Positions 20,074-28,962 of a DNA stretch of 64,000 nt are shown piece by piece. The DNA comes from Actinacidiphila acididurans. Its GTDB lineage: Bacteria; Actinomycetota; Actinomycetes; Streptomycetales; Streptomycetaceae. Under the pieces are notes generated by a model. It did not search any database. It saw nothing but the letters and a program-made list of their open reading frames with translations, and was not told the origin of the DNA. The stretch lies in assembly GCF_016918855.1 (NCBI RefSeq), contig NZ_JADKYB010000023.1:1-64000 (forward strand), read 5' to 3'. Numbering within the stretch: the first letter of the stretch is position 1; the number at the start of each line of letters is the position of its first letter. Made by a program: the position numbers and the translations under genes.

Positions 20074-20895
20074 TCAGGGCACCGCGTGCAGTTCCCCGTC
20101 GAGGACCGTCACCGCCGAGCCGGTCAGCAGCACCCGCTCGCCGCTCAGCTCGGTGGTGACCAGGCCGCCGCGGGCCGACGCCTGGAAACCGGTGAGGGTG
20201 CCCGGGCCCAGGCGGCGGGACCAGAAGGGCGCGAGCGCGGTGTGCGCGCTGCCGGTCACCGGGTCCTCGGGAATGCCGACGGCCGGGAAGAAGCCGCGCG
20301 AGACGAAGTCGTACCCCCGCTCCGGGTCCTCGGCCGCCGCGGTGGCGATCACGCCGCGCCGCGACAGCCGGGCCAGCGCGGCCGTATCGGGCGCCAGGGC
20401 CCGTACCGTACGCTCGTCCGCGCACTCCACCAGCAGGTCGCCGAGGTCGTCGCCGGTGTCCAGGACGGTCAGCGGCTCGGCGCCCAGGGCCGCGGCCAGC
20501 CCGTCCGGCGCCTGCGCGGGGGTCAGCGGGGCCGCCGGGAAGTCCATGGTGATCGCGCCGCTGCCGGCGGCCGTCACCGGCAGCACCCCGGACAGGGTGC
20601 GGAACCGTACCGTGCCGTGCGCGGCCCCGGTGGTCCGCAGCACATGGGCCGTCGCCAGGGTGGCGTGGCCGCACAGCCGTACCTCGGTGGCCGGGGTGAA
20701 CCAGCGCAGCGCCCAGTCCGCGTCCTCGCCGGCGGGCAGCGGGTGGGCGAAGGCGGTCTCGGACAGGTTCACCTCGGCCGCGACCTGCTGCAACCAGGAG
20801 TCGGCGGGGAAACCGTCCGCGTCCAGCAGCAGCACGCCGGCCGGATTGCCCGCGAAGGGGCGGTCGGTGAAGGCGTCGACGATTCGGATCCGCAT
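20074..20895 (-). CDS. PhzF family isomerase-like protein
   Basis: A 273-residue protein of the PhzF/diaminopimelate-epimerase-like fold. It has the N-terminal IVDAFTDRPFAGNPAGVLL and AEVNLSETAF with the conserved catalytic Glu46, plus ATEVRLCGHATLATAHVL and the C-terminal GSAHTALAPFW repeat of the same motif. No phenazine genes are nearby, so a general isomerase role is more likely than phenazine synthesis. Convergent with the CPBP gene, 32 bases apart. Confidence 0.9.
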   Translation of the reverse strand: MRIRIVDAFTDRPFAGNPAGVLLLDADGFPADSWLQQVAAEVNLSETAFAHPLPAGEDADWALRWFTPATEVRLCGHATLATAHVLRTTGAAHGTVRFRTLSGVLPVTAAGSGAITMDFPAAPLTPAQAPDGLAAALGAEPLTVLDTGDDLGDLLVECADERTVRALAPDTAALARLSRRGVIATAAAEDPERGYDFVSRGFFPAVGIPEDPVTGSAHTALAPFWSRRLGPGTLTGFQASARGGLVTTELSGERVLLTGSAVTVLDGELHAVP

Positions 20896-21026
20896 GCGCT
20901 GAGCGTAGGGGCAAGCGGCCGTTGACGGGGCGGCGTACGCACCTCATGGCGCCGCCGTCCGCGCCGGAGGGCTGCGGACGGCGGAAAGGACGCCGGAAGA
21001 CGGTGGCCTGTGGGCCGGCGGGGGGC

Positions 21027-21218
21027 TCAGGCGTGCTGCGGCATCTCGTTCTTGAGCCCGGACCGGATCATCTCCCGCAGTTCCGGGGAGTCGTTGTGAC
21101 CGTGCACGGAAACGGCGTGTTCCGAGGCGGCCCGCACCACTTCTTCCTCTTCACCGGAGATGGTGAGGGTGCAGTTCATCTCGCTGGGCATTTCACGGCA
21201 ATCGGCGACTTTGCGCAT
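21027..21218 (-). CDS. DUF1059 small protein
   Basis: A 63-residue protein: MRKVADCREMPSEMNCTLT, then EEEEVVRAASEHAVSVHGHND and a charged end. It is the complete DUF1059 family, with Cys7 and Cys16 and a His-rich helix. Function is unknown. The ATG at 21218 has a perfect GGAGG 6-8 bases upstream, so the longer frame is not used. It is divergent from the methyltransferase at 21391, and the ~170-base gap between them probably holds both promoters. Confidence 0.85.
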   Translation of the reverse strand: MRKVADCREMPSEMNCTLTISGEEEEVVRAASEHAVSVHGHNDSPELREMIRSGLKNEMPQHA

Positions 21219-21390
21219 GAGGCACCTCCTCCCTTCCCAGTTTAGGCAAGTGGCCTCTGCCCGCATCCGCGGCGTAACGTAACGGAATGTAAGGCAATAA
21301 CCGTATTGCTCCGTTCTGCGGTCCTCGGTGCGGCGAGAGCCCCCGCGGCGCGCGGCCGGAGGCGGGGGCATGCCGCAGGAGGTGGACACG

Positions 21391-22488
21391 ATGACGGCGG
21401 CCGGCGGAGCCGGGCAGGACAGGACCAGGGACGCCGTGGACCAGGACAAGGTGATGGAGTTCCTGGAGCAGGTGATCACCGACGGGGCGGCGGCGGTCGC
21501 CGGGCTGTGCACGTCGATCGGCGACCGGCTCGGGATCTACGCCGCCATGGCCGGCGCCGGGCCGCTGGCCTCCCGGGAACTGGCCGGACGAACCGGGCTG
21601 GACGAGCGTTACGTCCGCGAGTGGCTGGCCGCGCAGGTGGCCGGGGAGTACATCGCGCACCATGCGGACGACGACACGTACGAACTGAGCGACGAGCACG
21701 CGGCGGTGCTGGCCGATCCGACCGTGCCGACGTACGCCGCAGGGATGTTCACCATGCTGCAGTCGCTCTACGGCAGCGAGAACCAGCTGATGGACTCCTT
21801 CCGCACCGGCGCCGGGCTCGGCTGGGGCGAGCACGGTCCGGCACTGTTCGAGGGCACCGCGAAGTTCTTCAGTCCCGGCTACGCGGCCTCACTGGTCCCG
21901 GAGTGGCTGGCGTCGATCGAGGGGATGACGGACCGGCTGCGGGAAGGCGCGAAGGTGGCGGACGTGGGTTGCGGCTTCGGCTACTCCACGCTGCTGATGG
22001 CGCAGGCGTTCCCGCACTCGACCTTCCACGGCTTCGACTTCCACCGGCCCTCGATCGAGGCGGCCCGCGGGCTGGCCGCCGAGCAGGGACTCAGCGACCG
22101 GGTGGAGTTCGACGTGGCCACCGCGCAGGACTTCCCCGGCGAGGACTTCGACCTGGTCACCTTCTTCGACTGCCTGCACGACATGGGCGACCCGGGCAGC
22201 GCGCTGGCCAGGACCGAGCACGCGCTGGCGAAAGGCGGCACCTGCATGCTGGTCGAGCCGAACGTCTCGCCCACCGTCGAGGACAACATCACCCCGATCG
22301 GCCGCGGGCTGACCGCCGCGTCCGTCGCGATCTGCCTGCCCTCCGCGCTGGCCGAGCCCGGCCCGGAGGCGCTGGGCAACCACGCGGGCGAGGACGCCAT
22401 GCGGCGGATCGCCGACCGGGCCGGCCTCCACCACTGGACGCTGGCCGCCGAGAGCCCCGTCAACCGGGTGTACGCGCTGGCCCGCTGA
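21391..22488 (+). CDS. Class I SAM-dependent methyltransferase with N-terminal winged-helix domain
   Basis: A 365-residue protein. Residues ~15-100 form a dimerisation/winged-helix region (LCTSIGDRLGIYAAMAGAG, LDERYVREWLAAQVAGEYI) as in small-molecule methyltransferases; the Rossmann domain starts with motif I VADVGCGFGYSTLLMAQ and continues through FDFHRPSIEAA and LVTFFDCLHDMGDP. Substrate is not readable. I chose ATG at 21391 because CAGGAGG precedes it by 7 bases; another ATG at 21370 is less favoured. Confidence 0.87.
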   Translation: MTAAGGAGQDRTRDAVDQDKVMEFLEQVITDGAAAVAGLCTSIGDRLGIYAAMAGAGPLASRELAGRTGLDERYVREWLAAQVAGEYIAHHADDDTYELSDEHAAVLADPTVPTYAAGMFTMLQSLYGSENQLMDSFRTGAGLGWGEHGPALFEGTAKFFSPGYAASLVPEWLASIEGMTDRLREGAKVADVGCGFGYSTLLMAQAFPHSTFHGFDFHRPSIEAARGLAAEQGLSDRVEFDVATAQDFPGEDFDLVTFFDCLHDMGDPGSALARTEHALAKGGTCMLVEPNVSPTVEDNITPIGRGLTAASVAICLPSALAEPGPEALGNHAGEDAMRRIADRAGLHHWTLAAESPVNRVYALAR

Positions 22489-22580
22489 CAAGCGGCGGAC
22501 GGGCGCAGGATCCGGTTGGCCCTGGGGGACCGTCGCCGCCGCCCGGTACCGCAGGGCCCGTGGCCCGGGCGGCGGACGGT

Positions 22581-23543
22581 TCAGGCGAAGCGCGGGTCGG
22601 TCAGGTCGATGAGGAGAAAATGACCCTCGTCATTGGTGAAGCAGGCCAGCGAGCCCTCGACTTCGGCCCGGACGAAGGGGTGGGAGCTGCCCAGCGTCAC
22701 CACCCAGACGAGGTTCCCTTCGCTGTCCAGGCGGGCGAAGAAACCGTCCCAGCGAGTGTCGCCCCCACCGCAGCACACATAGCCCGACCCGTCCGGCAGT
22801 TCCGCGATGCCCTCGGGACGCCGGTCGAGGTACATCAGGTACTCGGTCCCGTCAGCGAGCAACTCCGCCAGGTCCAGCGCCGGGCCCAGATCGAACCGCT
22901 CCTCCCCCGAGGCGCCGGGCCACACGGCCTCCTGCCCGGTTCCGTCCGCCCGCAGGAGCGCGTCGATGGGCACTGCCCGCGCCGACCACGACTCCGCGAC
23001 CCGGGCCGCCGCTCCTTCTTTCGGCCTGTCCCTCCTGAAGGACCACTTGCTCTGCCACCACTGGGGTCCGTCCAGTCCCGTCCAGTTCGGTCGCTTCGCG
23101 AGGCGGGCGATGTAGTCGGCGCCGGTGCCGAAGCAGCTCTGCTCTATGTCGAGGGCCATGGGCCAGCTCCGGGCCATGGCCAGCACGATCTCTTTGGCGA
23201 GCGGCCTGTTCCGGTAGCTGATGCCGTAGGACAGGTAGTCGGCCCCGACGTGGCTGCGGATCAGCGCCAGTTCCTCGGGCTCGTAGAGCTCGTCCGGACG
23301 GGGCGAGGTGTCGGGGTACACGCTCACGCTCTCTGCGGGAACATCGCGCACGACCGCCAGGGCCCCGTCCTCCCGAGGCCGGACCTCACCGACGTGCGAG
23401 AGCGTTTCGACCAGCTGCGCAGGTGTGACGGAGCCGGGGACGCACACATTCACGGTGGTCGACACGACGCGGTCAGCTCCGGCAGGCGGGGGCAGAGGCA
23501 GAGGCAGAGGCAGAGGGCAGGGGCGGCAGGCAGGGGGCAGCAT
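22581..23543 (-). CDS. Hypothetical protein with an N-terminal Pro-Leu repeat
   Basis: A 320-residue protein I do not recognise. After the first ~25 residues it has the character of a soluble protein (LYEPEELALIRSHVGADYLSY, EVEGSLACFTNDEGHFLLID) rather than a repeat. The N-terminus contains four GGCAGA-type hexanucleotide copies (about 23491-23516) coding PLPLPLPLPP. The ATG at 23543 has GGAG upstream; a GTG at about 23465 beyond the repeat would remove it. The last ~100 residues resemble immunity/SMI1-like proteins only vaguely, so I do not assign a family. Confidence 0.6.
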   Translation of the reverse strand: MLPPACRPCPLPLPLPLPPPAGADRVVSTTVNVCVPGSVTPAQLVETLSHVGEVRPREDGALAVVRDVPAESVSVYPDTSPRPDELYEPEELALIRSHVGADYLSYGISYRNRPLAKEIVLAMARSWPMALDIEQSCFGTGADYIARLAKRPNWTGLDGPQWWQSKWSFRRDRPKEGAAARVAESWSARAVPIDALLRADGTGQEAVWPGASGEERFDLGPALDLAELLADGTEYLMYLDRRPEGIAELPDGSGYVCCGGGDTRWDGFFARLDSEGNLVWVVTLGSSHPFVRAEVEGSLACFTNDEGHFLLIDLTDPRFA

Positions 23544-23627
23544 GGCGCTCCGTTCATGACCTTCGAACCACGGGCGGGCGAGCCACGAACGAAGCGCGGA
23601 GGAAGAGCCTTGCCATCCGATCGCTAC

Positions 23628-23637
23628 CGATATATCG
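23628..23637. promoter_or_regulatory. Candidate PadR operator
   Basis: The perfect palindrome CGATATATCG lies 49 bases upstream of the PadR start, in an A/T-rich patch with further ATCAC/ATCGT-type half-sites to 23660. PadR proteins usually repress their own promoters at such sites; binding here is inferred. Confidence 0.5.
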
Positions 23638-23685
23638 TTGGAGTATCACGAGAGATCACGTAAGATCAGCGAGAGAAGGTGCGAC

Positions 23686-24318
23686 ATGATGCGCTCCCAA
23701 GGATTCGGACACGCGCACGGGCATTGCGGCCCCGGCCACCACGGGTGGGGCGAGCGCGAAGGACAGCGGGCGGCATTCGGGGCCTTCGGGCCGCCGTGGG
23801 GCGGCGGGCCGTGGGGACCGGGCGGCCGGGGGCGCGGCGGACCGCGCGGCCGGGCCCGGCGCGGTGACGTCCGTGCCTCGATCCTGGCCCTGCTCAAGGA
23901 CCGCCCGATGCACGGCTACGAGATGATCCAGGAGATCGCCGACCGCAGTGGCGGCGCCTGGCGGCCGAGCCCCGGCTCGGTCTACCCCACCCTCCAGCTG
24001 CTGGAGGACGAGGGCCTGATCAGCAGTGTCAGTGAAGGCGGCAAGAAGCTGTTCACCCTCACCGACACCGGGCGCGCCGAGGCCGACGCCGGCCCCGAGG
24101 CCCCCTGGGAGGACGCGGGCCGCGGCGTCGACTGGGACGCCCTCAACGAGATCAGGAAGGCGGGCGGCGGCCTGATCGAGGCCTTCCGCCAGGTGTGGGC
24201 CACCGGCACCCCCGAGCAGCGCGACAAGGCGCTGACGGTGGTCAACGAGGCCCGCAAGAAGCTCTACCTGATCCTCGCCGAGGAGGACACCGGCCCCGGC
24301 GACAAGGACGAGAGCTGA
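23686..24318 (+). CDS. PadR family transcriptional regulator
   Basis: A 210-residue protein. The first ~60 residues are Gly/His/Arg-rich and probably disordered; the PadR winged helix follows (ASILALLKDRPMHGYEMIQEI, PSPGSVYPTLQLLEDEGLI, KKLFTLTDTGRAE), then a C-terminal helical dimerisation region ending in an acidic tail. PadR proteins repress detoxification or efflux genes in response to small molecules. ATG at 23686 follows GAGAAGG; an ATG three bases downstream is possible. No transporter lies beside it, so its target may be elsewhere. Confidence 0.88.
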   Translation: MMRSQGFGHAHGHCGPGHHGWGEREGQRAAFGAFGPPWGGGPWGPGGRGRGGPRGRARRGDVRASILALLKDRPMHGYEMIQEIADRSGGAWRPSPGSVYPTLQLLEDEGLISSVSEGGKKLFTLTDTGRAEADAGPEAPWEDAGRGVDWDALNEIRKAGGGLIEAFRQVWATGTPEQRDKALTVVNEARKKLYLILAEEDTGPGDKDES

Positions 24319-24335
24319 TCTCGTCCGACGGTCAC

Positions 24336-24367
24336 AGCCGGTCCGGGGCTCAGCCCCCGGACCGGCT
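24336..24367. terminator. Bidirectional terminator between padR and lacI-type gene
   Basis: A 13-bp stem (AGCCGGTCCGGGG at 24336-24348 with CCCCGGACCGGCT at 24355-24367) overlaps the stop codon of the minus-strand regulator and lies 17 bases after the PadR stop. Confidence 0.7.
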
Positions 24368-25378
24368 CGATCCGCGCACCAGCAGCTTGGTCGGCACGAT
24401 GTGCGGCTCGGCCGTCCGCTCGGGGCGTTCCGCCTCCCCGTCCAGCAGCGCGCGCAGCGCCGCCACGGCCGCCTCGCCCAGCGCCCGCTGGTCCTGCGCC
24501 ACCGTGCTCAGCGCGGGCCGGACCAGCGCGGCCGCGTCTATGTTGTCGAAGCCGATCACGGCCAGGTCCCGGGGCACGGCCAGGCCCGCGTCGGCCGCCG
24601 CGTGCATCGCGCCGATCGCCATCTGATCGCCGGCCGCGAAGATGGCGGTCGGCGGCTGGTCCACCGACAGCAGCCGGCGCGCCGCGCGCTCCCCGCTGTC
24701 CAGGAAGAAGTCGCCCTCGGTCACGTAGTCCGGCGGCACCGTCAGGCCCAGGCGCTGGCACGCCCGCCGGTAGCCCGCCAGGCGCTCGGCGGCCGGCGGC
24801 AGGTGCAGCGGGCCGGTGATGGTGGCGATCCGGCGGTGCCCCAGCGCGTACAGGTGCTCCACCGCGGCCTCGGCGCCCGCCGCGTTGTCCGAGCTGATCC
24901 GTACCGTGCGCGGACCGGTGAACGCGGTGTCGATGCCGGCGCACGGCACACCGGAATCCGCCAGCACCTGGAGGCACCGGTCGTCCGGCGGCGTGGTCAG
25001 CACGATGACGCCCTCCAGATTGTGCCGCCGTACCGCCTGGAGGTAGCTGCCGTCCGGGTCCTCGGTGCCCGGTGTGGTCAGCAGCATCAGGTGGTAGTCG
25101 GCCTCGGACAGCGCGGTGCGCACCGCGCTCAGCATGCCGAGCAGGAAGGGGTTGTGCAGCCCCTGCGCCTCCTGCCCGCTGTCCCAGATCAGCCCGATGG
25201 TGTCCGAGCGGCGCCGGACCAGCGTGCGGGCCGGCTCGTTGGGCGCGTACCCCAACTCGTTGGCCAGCCGCCGGATCCGGGCCCTGGTGGCCTCGCTGAC
25301 CTCGGCCCGGTCGTTGAGCGCCCGTGACACGGTGGCGGTCGAGACGCCGCTGCGGCGGGCGAGTTCACGGATGTTCAC
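24350..25378 (-). CDS. LacI family transcriptional regulator
   Basis: A 342-residue repressor. Residues 1-55 are the LacI headpiece (MNIRELARRSGVSTATVSRALN, then EVSEATRARIRRLANELGYAPN with the hinge), and the rest is a periplasmic-binding-protein-like sugar-sensing domain (DTIGLIWD, IVLTTPPDDR, ITGPLHLPPAAERLAGYR, VIGFDNID). It is divergent from the secreted GH3 glycosidase, with a LacI-type operator between them, so it probably represses that gene until an oligosaccharide product binds. Confidence 0.93.
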   Translation of the reverse strand: MNIRELARRSGVSTATVSRALNDRAEVSEATRARIRRLANELGYAPNEPARTLVRRRSDTIGLIWDSGQEAQGLHNPFLLGMLSAVRTALSEADYHLMLLTTPGTEDPDGSYLQAVRRHNLEGVIVLTTPPDDRCLQVLADSGVPCAGIDTAFTGPRTVRISSDNAAGAEAAVEHLYALGHRRIATITGPLHLPPAAERLAGYRRACQRLGLTVPPDYVTEGDFFLDSGERAARRLLSVDQPPTAIFAAGDQMAIGAMHAAADAGLAVPRDLAVIGFDNIDAAALVRPALSTVAQDQRALGEAAVAALRALLDGEAERPERTAEPHIVPTKLLVRGSSRSGG

Positions 25379-25504
25379 GAAGGACCCGTTCTGCGCGAGG
25401 ATGGGGGGACGTTGGGCGGTTCGTGGCTTCCAGCGTGCCGTACGAACGCATTGTGCGTACAGTCTTGACGATCAGTTAGGGCGAGGACAGACTTCCCGGC
25501 ACTC

Positions 25505-25516
25505 GGAAACGTTTAC
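25505..25516. promoter_or_regulatory. Candidate LacI-family operator
   Basis: GGAAACGTTTAC contains the AAACGTTT palindrome (25507-25514) with the central CG typical of LacI/CcpA-type operators. It lies 100 bases before the GH3 start, in the intergenic region shared with the regulator gene. Its position suits repression of the glycosidase. Confidence 0.6.
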
Positions 25517-25615
25517 GGCTGTCGGTCCCCTTTGCCGGGACCCCGACCAGGACGGGACGCCTGTATGCCCGCGAACGACGTACGACTCGACCGGCCGGAA
25601 CCACGCAGGAGACGC

Positions 25616-27895
25616 ATGCGTGTCAAGGACCTGCCGCTCAAAGGACTGGTGACGTTCGGGGTGGCGGCCGCCTGCGTGGCCGCCGTCGCGTCGGTTCCGG
25701 CCCAGGCCGGCGACAACCCGACGTACACCAACCCCAACGCCCCCGTCGAACTGCGCGTCCATGACCTGCTCAAGCGGATGACGCTGGCCGAGAAGATCGG
25801 CCAGATGGACCAGATATCCGTGGTCCGCATGCAGGGCGACTGCCAGTGGAGCGGCGGCGACTTCACGCCCTCGTGCATGAAGACGGTGCTCAAGGACAAC
25901 GCGGCCGGCTCGATCCTGTCCGGCGGCGGCGCGGGCCCCTCGGTGAACACCCCCGGGAACTGGGCCACCATGGTCAACGCCGTGCAGAAGTACGCGGTGG
26001 AGAACTCCCGGCTGCACATCCCCGTGCTCTACGGCGTGGACGCCGTGCACGGCCACAACAACGTGCTGGGCGCCACGATCTTCCCCCAGGAGATCGGCAT
26101 GGGCGCCACCTGGGACCCGTCCGTGGTCAACGCCGAGGGCGCCTCCGCCGCCCGGGCGGTCGCCGCCACCGGCATCGACTGGAACTTCGCACCGGTCGCC
26201 GACCTCTCCCGCGACCAGCGCTGGGGCCGCTACTACGAGACCTACGGCGAGGACCCGCTGCTGGCCGGCTCGCTGGCCGCCGCCGCCGTCAAGGGCATCG
26301 AGAACGCCGACGGCGCCAAGCACGTGGCCGCCACCGTCAAGCACTTCGCCGGTTACTCCGTGCCGTCCAACGGCCACGACCGCGTCCCGGCCGACGTCTC
26401 GCAGCGCTACCTCCAGGACACCCTGCTGCCGTCGTACAAGGCCGCCGTGCAGGCCGGCGCCCAGACGGTGATGGTCAACTCCGGCGCCGTGAACGGCATC
26501 CCGGCGACCTCCTCGCACTACCTGCTGACCGACGTGCTGCGCAAGCAGTGGGGCTTCCAGGGCGTGGTGGTCAGCGACTGGCAGGACGTGCGCGCGCTGC
26601 AGGACTCGTACCACATCGCCGCCGACTACCCCGAGGCGATCGCCAAGGCGGTCAACGCGGGCCTGGACATGGCGATGGAGCCCTACGACGCGCAGGGCTG
26701 GAGCGACGGTCTCAAGGCCGCCGTGGACCGCGGCCTGGTCTCCGTCCAGCGGATCGACCAGTCCGTCGAGCGCATCCTGCGGCTGAAGCTCCAGCTCGGC
26801 CTGTTCGAACACCCCTATGTGGACGCCTCCAAGGCCGACGCCCGGGTGATCGGCGCCGACACCGACCTGGCCCGCAAGGCCGCCGACGAGTCGCAGGTGC
26901 TGCTGCGCAACGACGGCAATGTGCTGCCGATCGCGCCGTCCGCGAAGAAGATCGTGGTGGCCGGCTCCTACGCCGACGACATCAACGACCAGCTCGGCGG
27001 CTGGACGGTGGGCTGGCAGGGCGTGCCCGACGGCGTCAAGGCGCCCGGCACCACCGTGCTCCAGGGCATCAAGGAGGCCGCCCCGTCCGGCACCCAGGTC
27101 GTCCAGGCCAAGACCGCCGACGACGCGGTCGCCCAGGCCGAGGACGCGGACCTGACCGTCGTCGTGGTCGGCGAGAAGGCCGCCGCCGAGGGCGCCGCGG
27201 ACGCGCCGCGGCCCGAACTGAGCGCCGACCAGCAGGCGCTGGTGAAGTCGCTGAAGGCCACCGGCAAGCCCGTGGTCACCGTGATGATCGCCGGACGGCC
27301 GCTGGTGCTCGGCGACGCCGACGGCACCCAGGGACTGCTGATGTCCTGGCTGCCCGGCAGCGAGGGCGGTCACGCCGTCGCCGACGTCCTGTTCGGCAAG
27401 GTCAACCCCAGCGGCCGGCTGAACGTCTCCTGGCCCAAGGACATCGGCAACGAGCCGCTGTACTACCAGCAGCTCCCCGGCACCAACAGCGGCCCGGAGT
27501 CCTCGTACGACGCGGCCTACCCGTTCGGTGCGGGCCTGTCGTACACCAGCTACTCCTTCGGCCCGGTCACCGCCTCCTCGGCCACCGCGCGCACCCGCGA
27601 CACCCTGCACCTCAAGGTCGCCGTGGCCAACACCGGCAGCCGCGACGGCGACCTGGTGGTGCCGGTCTACGTCTCCCGGCCCAACGCCGACGTGCTCGCG
27701 CCGCCCACCAAGCTGGTCGCCTTCACCAAGGTGCACCTGGCCGCCGGTGAGTCGCGCACCGTCTCGCTGGACGTGCCGCCGAGCATGCTCGCCGTCACCC
27801 CCGGCGACATCAACGGCGCCGGCCCGCAGCAGGTCGAGCCCGGTACGTACGTCTTCAAGGCCGGCACGCAGAGCACGACCGTGACGCTGCACTGA
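25616..27895 (+). CDS. Secreted glycoside hydrolase family 3 beta-glucosidase
   Basis: A 759-residue exported enzyme. Signal peptide 1-34 (MRVKDLPLKGLVTFGVAAAC..., cleavage after VPAQA); GH3 N-terminal barrel (LAEKIGQMDQIS, GVDAVHGHNN, FAPVADLSRDQRWGR, KHFAGYS); nucleophile Asp321 in VVVSDWQDVRA; GH3 C-terminal domain (SQVLLRNDGNVLPI) and a fibronectin-III-like end (GAGLSYTSYSF, VPVYVSRP). Likely releases glucose or similar sugars from oligosaccharides outside the cell. ATG at 25616 has AGGAGA upstream. Control by the divergent LacI-type repressor is likely. Confidence 0.93.
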   Translation: MRVKDLPLKGLVTFGVAAACVAAVASVPAQAGDNPTYTNPNAPVELRVHDLLKRMTLAEKIGQMDQISVVRMQGDCQWSGGDFTPSCMKTVLKDNAAGSILSGGGAGPSVNTPGNWATMVNAVQKYAVENSRLHIPVLYGVDAVHGHNNVLGATIFPQEIGMGATWDPSVVNAEGASAARAVAATGIDWNFAPVADLSRDQRWGRYYETYGEDPLLAGSLAAAAVKGIENADGAKHVAATVKHFAGYSVPSNGHDRVPADVSQRYLQDTLLPSYKAAVQAGAQTVMVNSGAVNGIPATSSHYLLTDVLRKQWGFQGVVVSDWQDVRALQDSYHIAADYPEAIAKAVNAGLDMAMEPYDAQGWSDGLKAAVDRGLVSVQRIDQSVERILRLKLQLGLFEHPYVDASKADARVIGADTDLARKAADESQVLLRNDGNVLPIAPSAKKIVVAGSYADDINDQLGGWTVGWQGVPDGVKAPGTTVLQGIKEAAPSGTQVVQAKTADDAVAQAEDADLTVVVVGEKAAAEGAADAPRPELSADQQALVKSLKATGKPVVTVMIAGRPLVLGDADGTQGLLMSWLPGSEGGHAVADVLFGKVNPSGRLNVSWPKDIGNEPLYYQQLPGTNSGPESSYDAAYPFGAGLSYTSYSFGPVTASSATARTRDTLHLKVAVANTGSRDGDLVVPVYVSRPNADVLAPPTKLVAFTKVHLAAGESRTVSLDVPPSMLAVTPGDINGAGPQQVEPGTYVFKAGTQSTTVTLH

Positions 27896-27947
27896 GGCGC
27901 TGGTCGTCGGCGCTGAGCCGTAGCGGCTGAGCTGTACGGCCGCCGGA

Positions 27948-27987
27948 CACCGGGCCGCGGACGGGAACCTCCGTCCGCGGCCCGGTG
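27948..27987 (+). terminator. Terminator of the GH3 gene
   Basis: A 17-bp perfect stem (27948-27964 with 27971-27987, CACCGGGCCGCGGACGG and its complement) with a 6-base loop, 53 bases after the stop codon. Confidence 0.8.
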
Positions 27988-28130
27988 CGTGTGCGGGGGC
28001 GCGTACCGGGTTTTCCGCGCCCGTCGGCCGGGCGCGCGGGCCGTGTCCTGCCGGTCGCATACGGTGGCGGGTGCGCGGGCGGCGAACGGTGGCACGCGCG
28101 CGACGCGGGAGCACGGACGGCGGAGGCGGC

Positions 28131-28862
28131 ATGGACGGCAGTGGCGGCACCGGCAGTGGCGGTACGGGCAGCGGCGGCGCGGGGGAGCGGGCGGTGCCCG
28201 GCGACGCGGAACTGCTGGCGATGCTGCGGAAGGCACCCGTGCTGGCCGGGCCGTTGCCGGACTTCGACCCGCAGAGCGCGCCCGCCGCCCCGGGACCGCT
28301 GCTGGCCGCCTGGTTCGCCGACGCGCTGGCCGGCGGCGTGCCCGAACCGCAGGTGATGACGCTGAGCACGGCCGGCGCGGACGGCGAGCCCAGCGCGAGG
28401 GTGCTCATCCTGCGCGGCCTGGACACCGCCGACTGCGCCGCCGACTTCGCCTCCGACGTGCGGGCCCGCAAGGGACGCGACCTGACGGCCAATCCGCGCG
28501 CGGCCCTGACCTGGTACTGGCCCGCGCAGGGCCGGCAGATCCGGCTGAGCGGACCGGTGACCGTACGCGACGAGCAGGCCACCCGGCAGGACTTCCTCGG
28601 CCGCAGCGAGGCCGCGCGGATCGGCGCGTTCACCGGTACGGTCAGCGAGCCGCTGTCCGGGCCCGCCGAGTGGGAACGCGCACACGAGGCGGCCCGGGAG
28701 TTGCTGGCCGCCGATCCCGGCCGGGTACCCGACACGCACACCGTCTACCGACTGCGCGCCCAGGAAGCGGAGTTCTTCCAGGGCGACCCGCGGCGCTTCC
28801 ACGTACGGGTACGGTATGCGCGCAACGACCCGGGCTGGACCCGGAGTTTGCTGTGGCCATGA
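28131..28862 (+). CDS. Pyridoxamine 5'-phosphate oxidase-type flavoprotein
   Basis: A 243-residue protein. After a Gly/Ser-rich N-terminus (~1-25) comes the PNPOx split-barrel: MTLSTAGADGEPSARVLILRGLD, TANPRAALTWYWPAQGRQIRLSG, and the C-terminal dimerisation segment FFQGDPRRFHVRVRYARNDPGWTRSLLWP. The arrangement resembles PdxH, which oxidises PNP/PMP to PLP, but the typical C-terminal R-x-H-D-R motif is not obvious (RFHVRVRY instead), so a PNPOx-like oxidase is a safer name. ATG at 28131 follows CGGAGG. Confidence 0.78.
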   Translation: MDGSGGTGSGGTGSGGAGERAVPGDAELLAMLRKAPVLAGPLPDFDPQSAPAAPGPLLAAWFADALAGGVPEPQVMTLSTAGADGEPSARVLILRGLDTADCAADFASDVRARKGRDLTANPRAALTWYWPAQGRQIRLSGPVTVRDEQATRQDFLGRSEAARIGAFTGTVSEPLSGPAEWERAHEAARELLAADPGRVPDTHTVYRLRAQEAEFFQGDPRRFHVRVRYARNDPGWTRSLLWP

Positions 28863-28962
28863 CTCATCCCCTGGGAGGAGACGACACGCGGTCCGTCTCC
28901 TCCTGCGAGCGTGGCACAGATGCCCCGCTGAGCCGATGCGCGGACGGCGGTGGCCTGATGGG

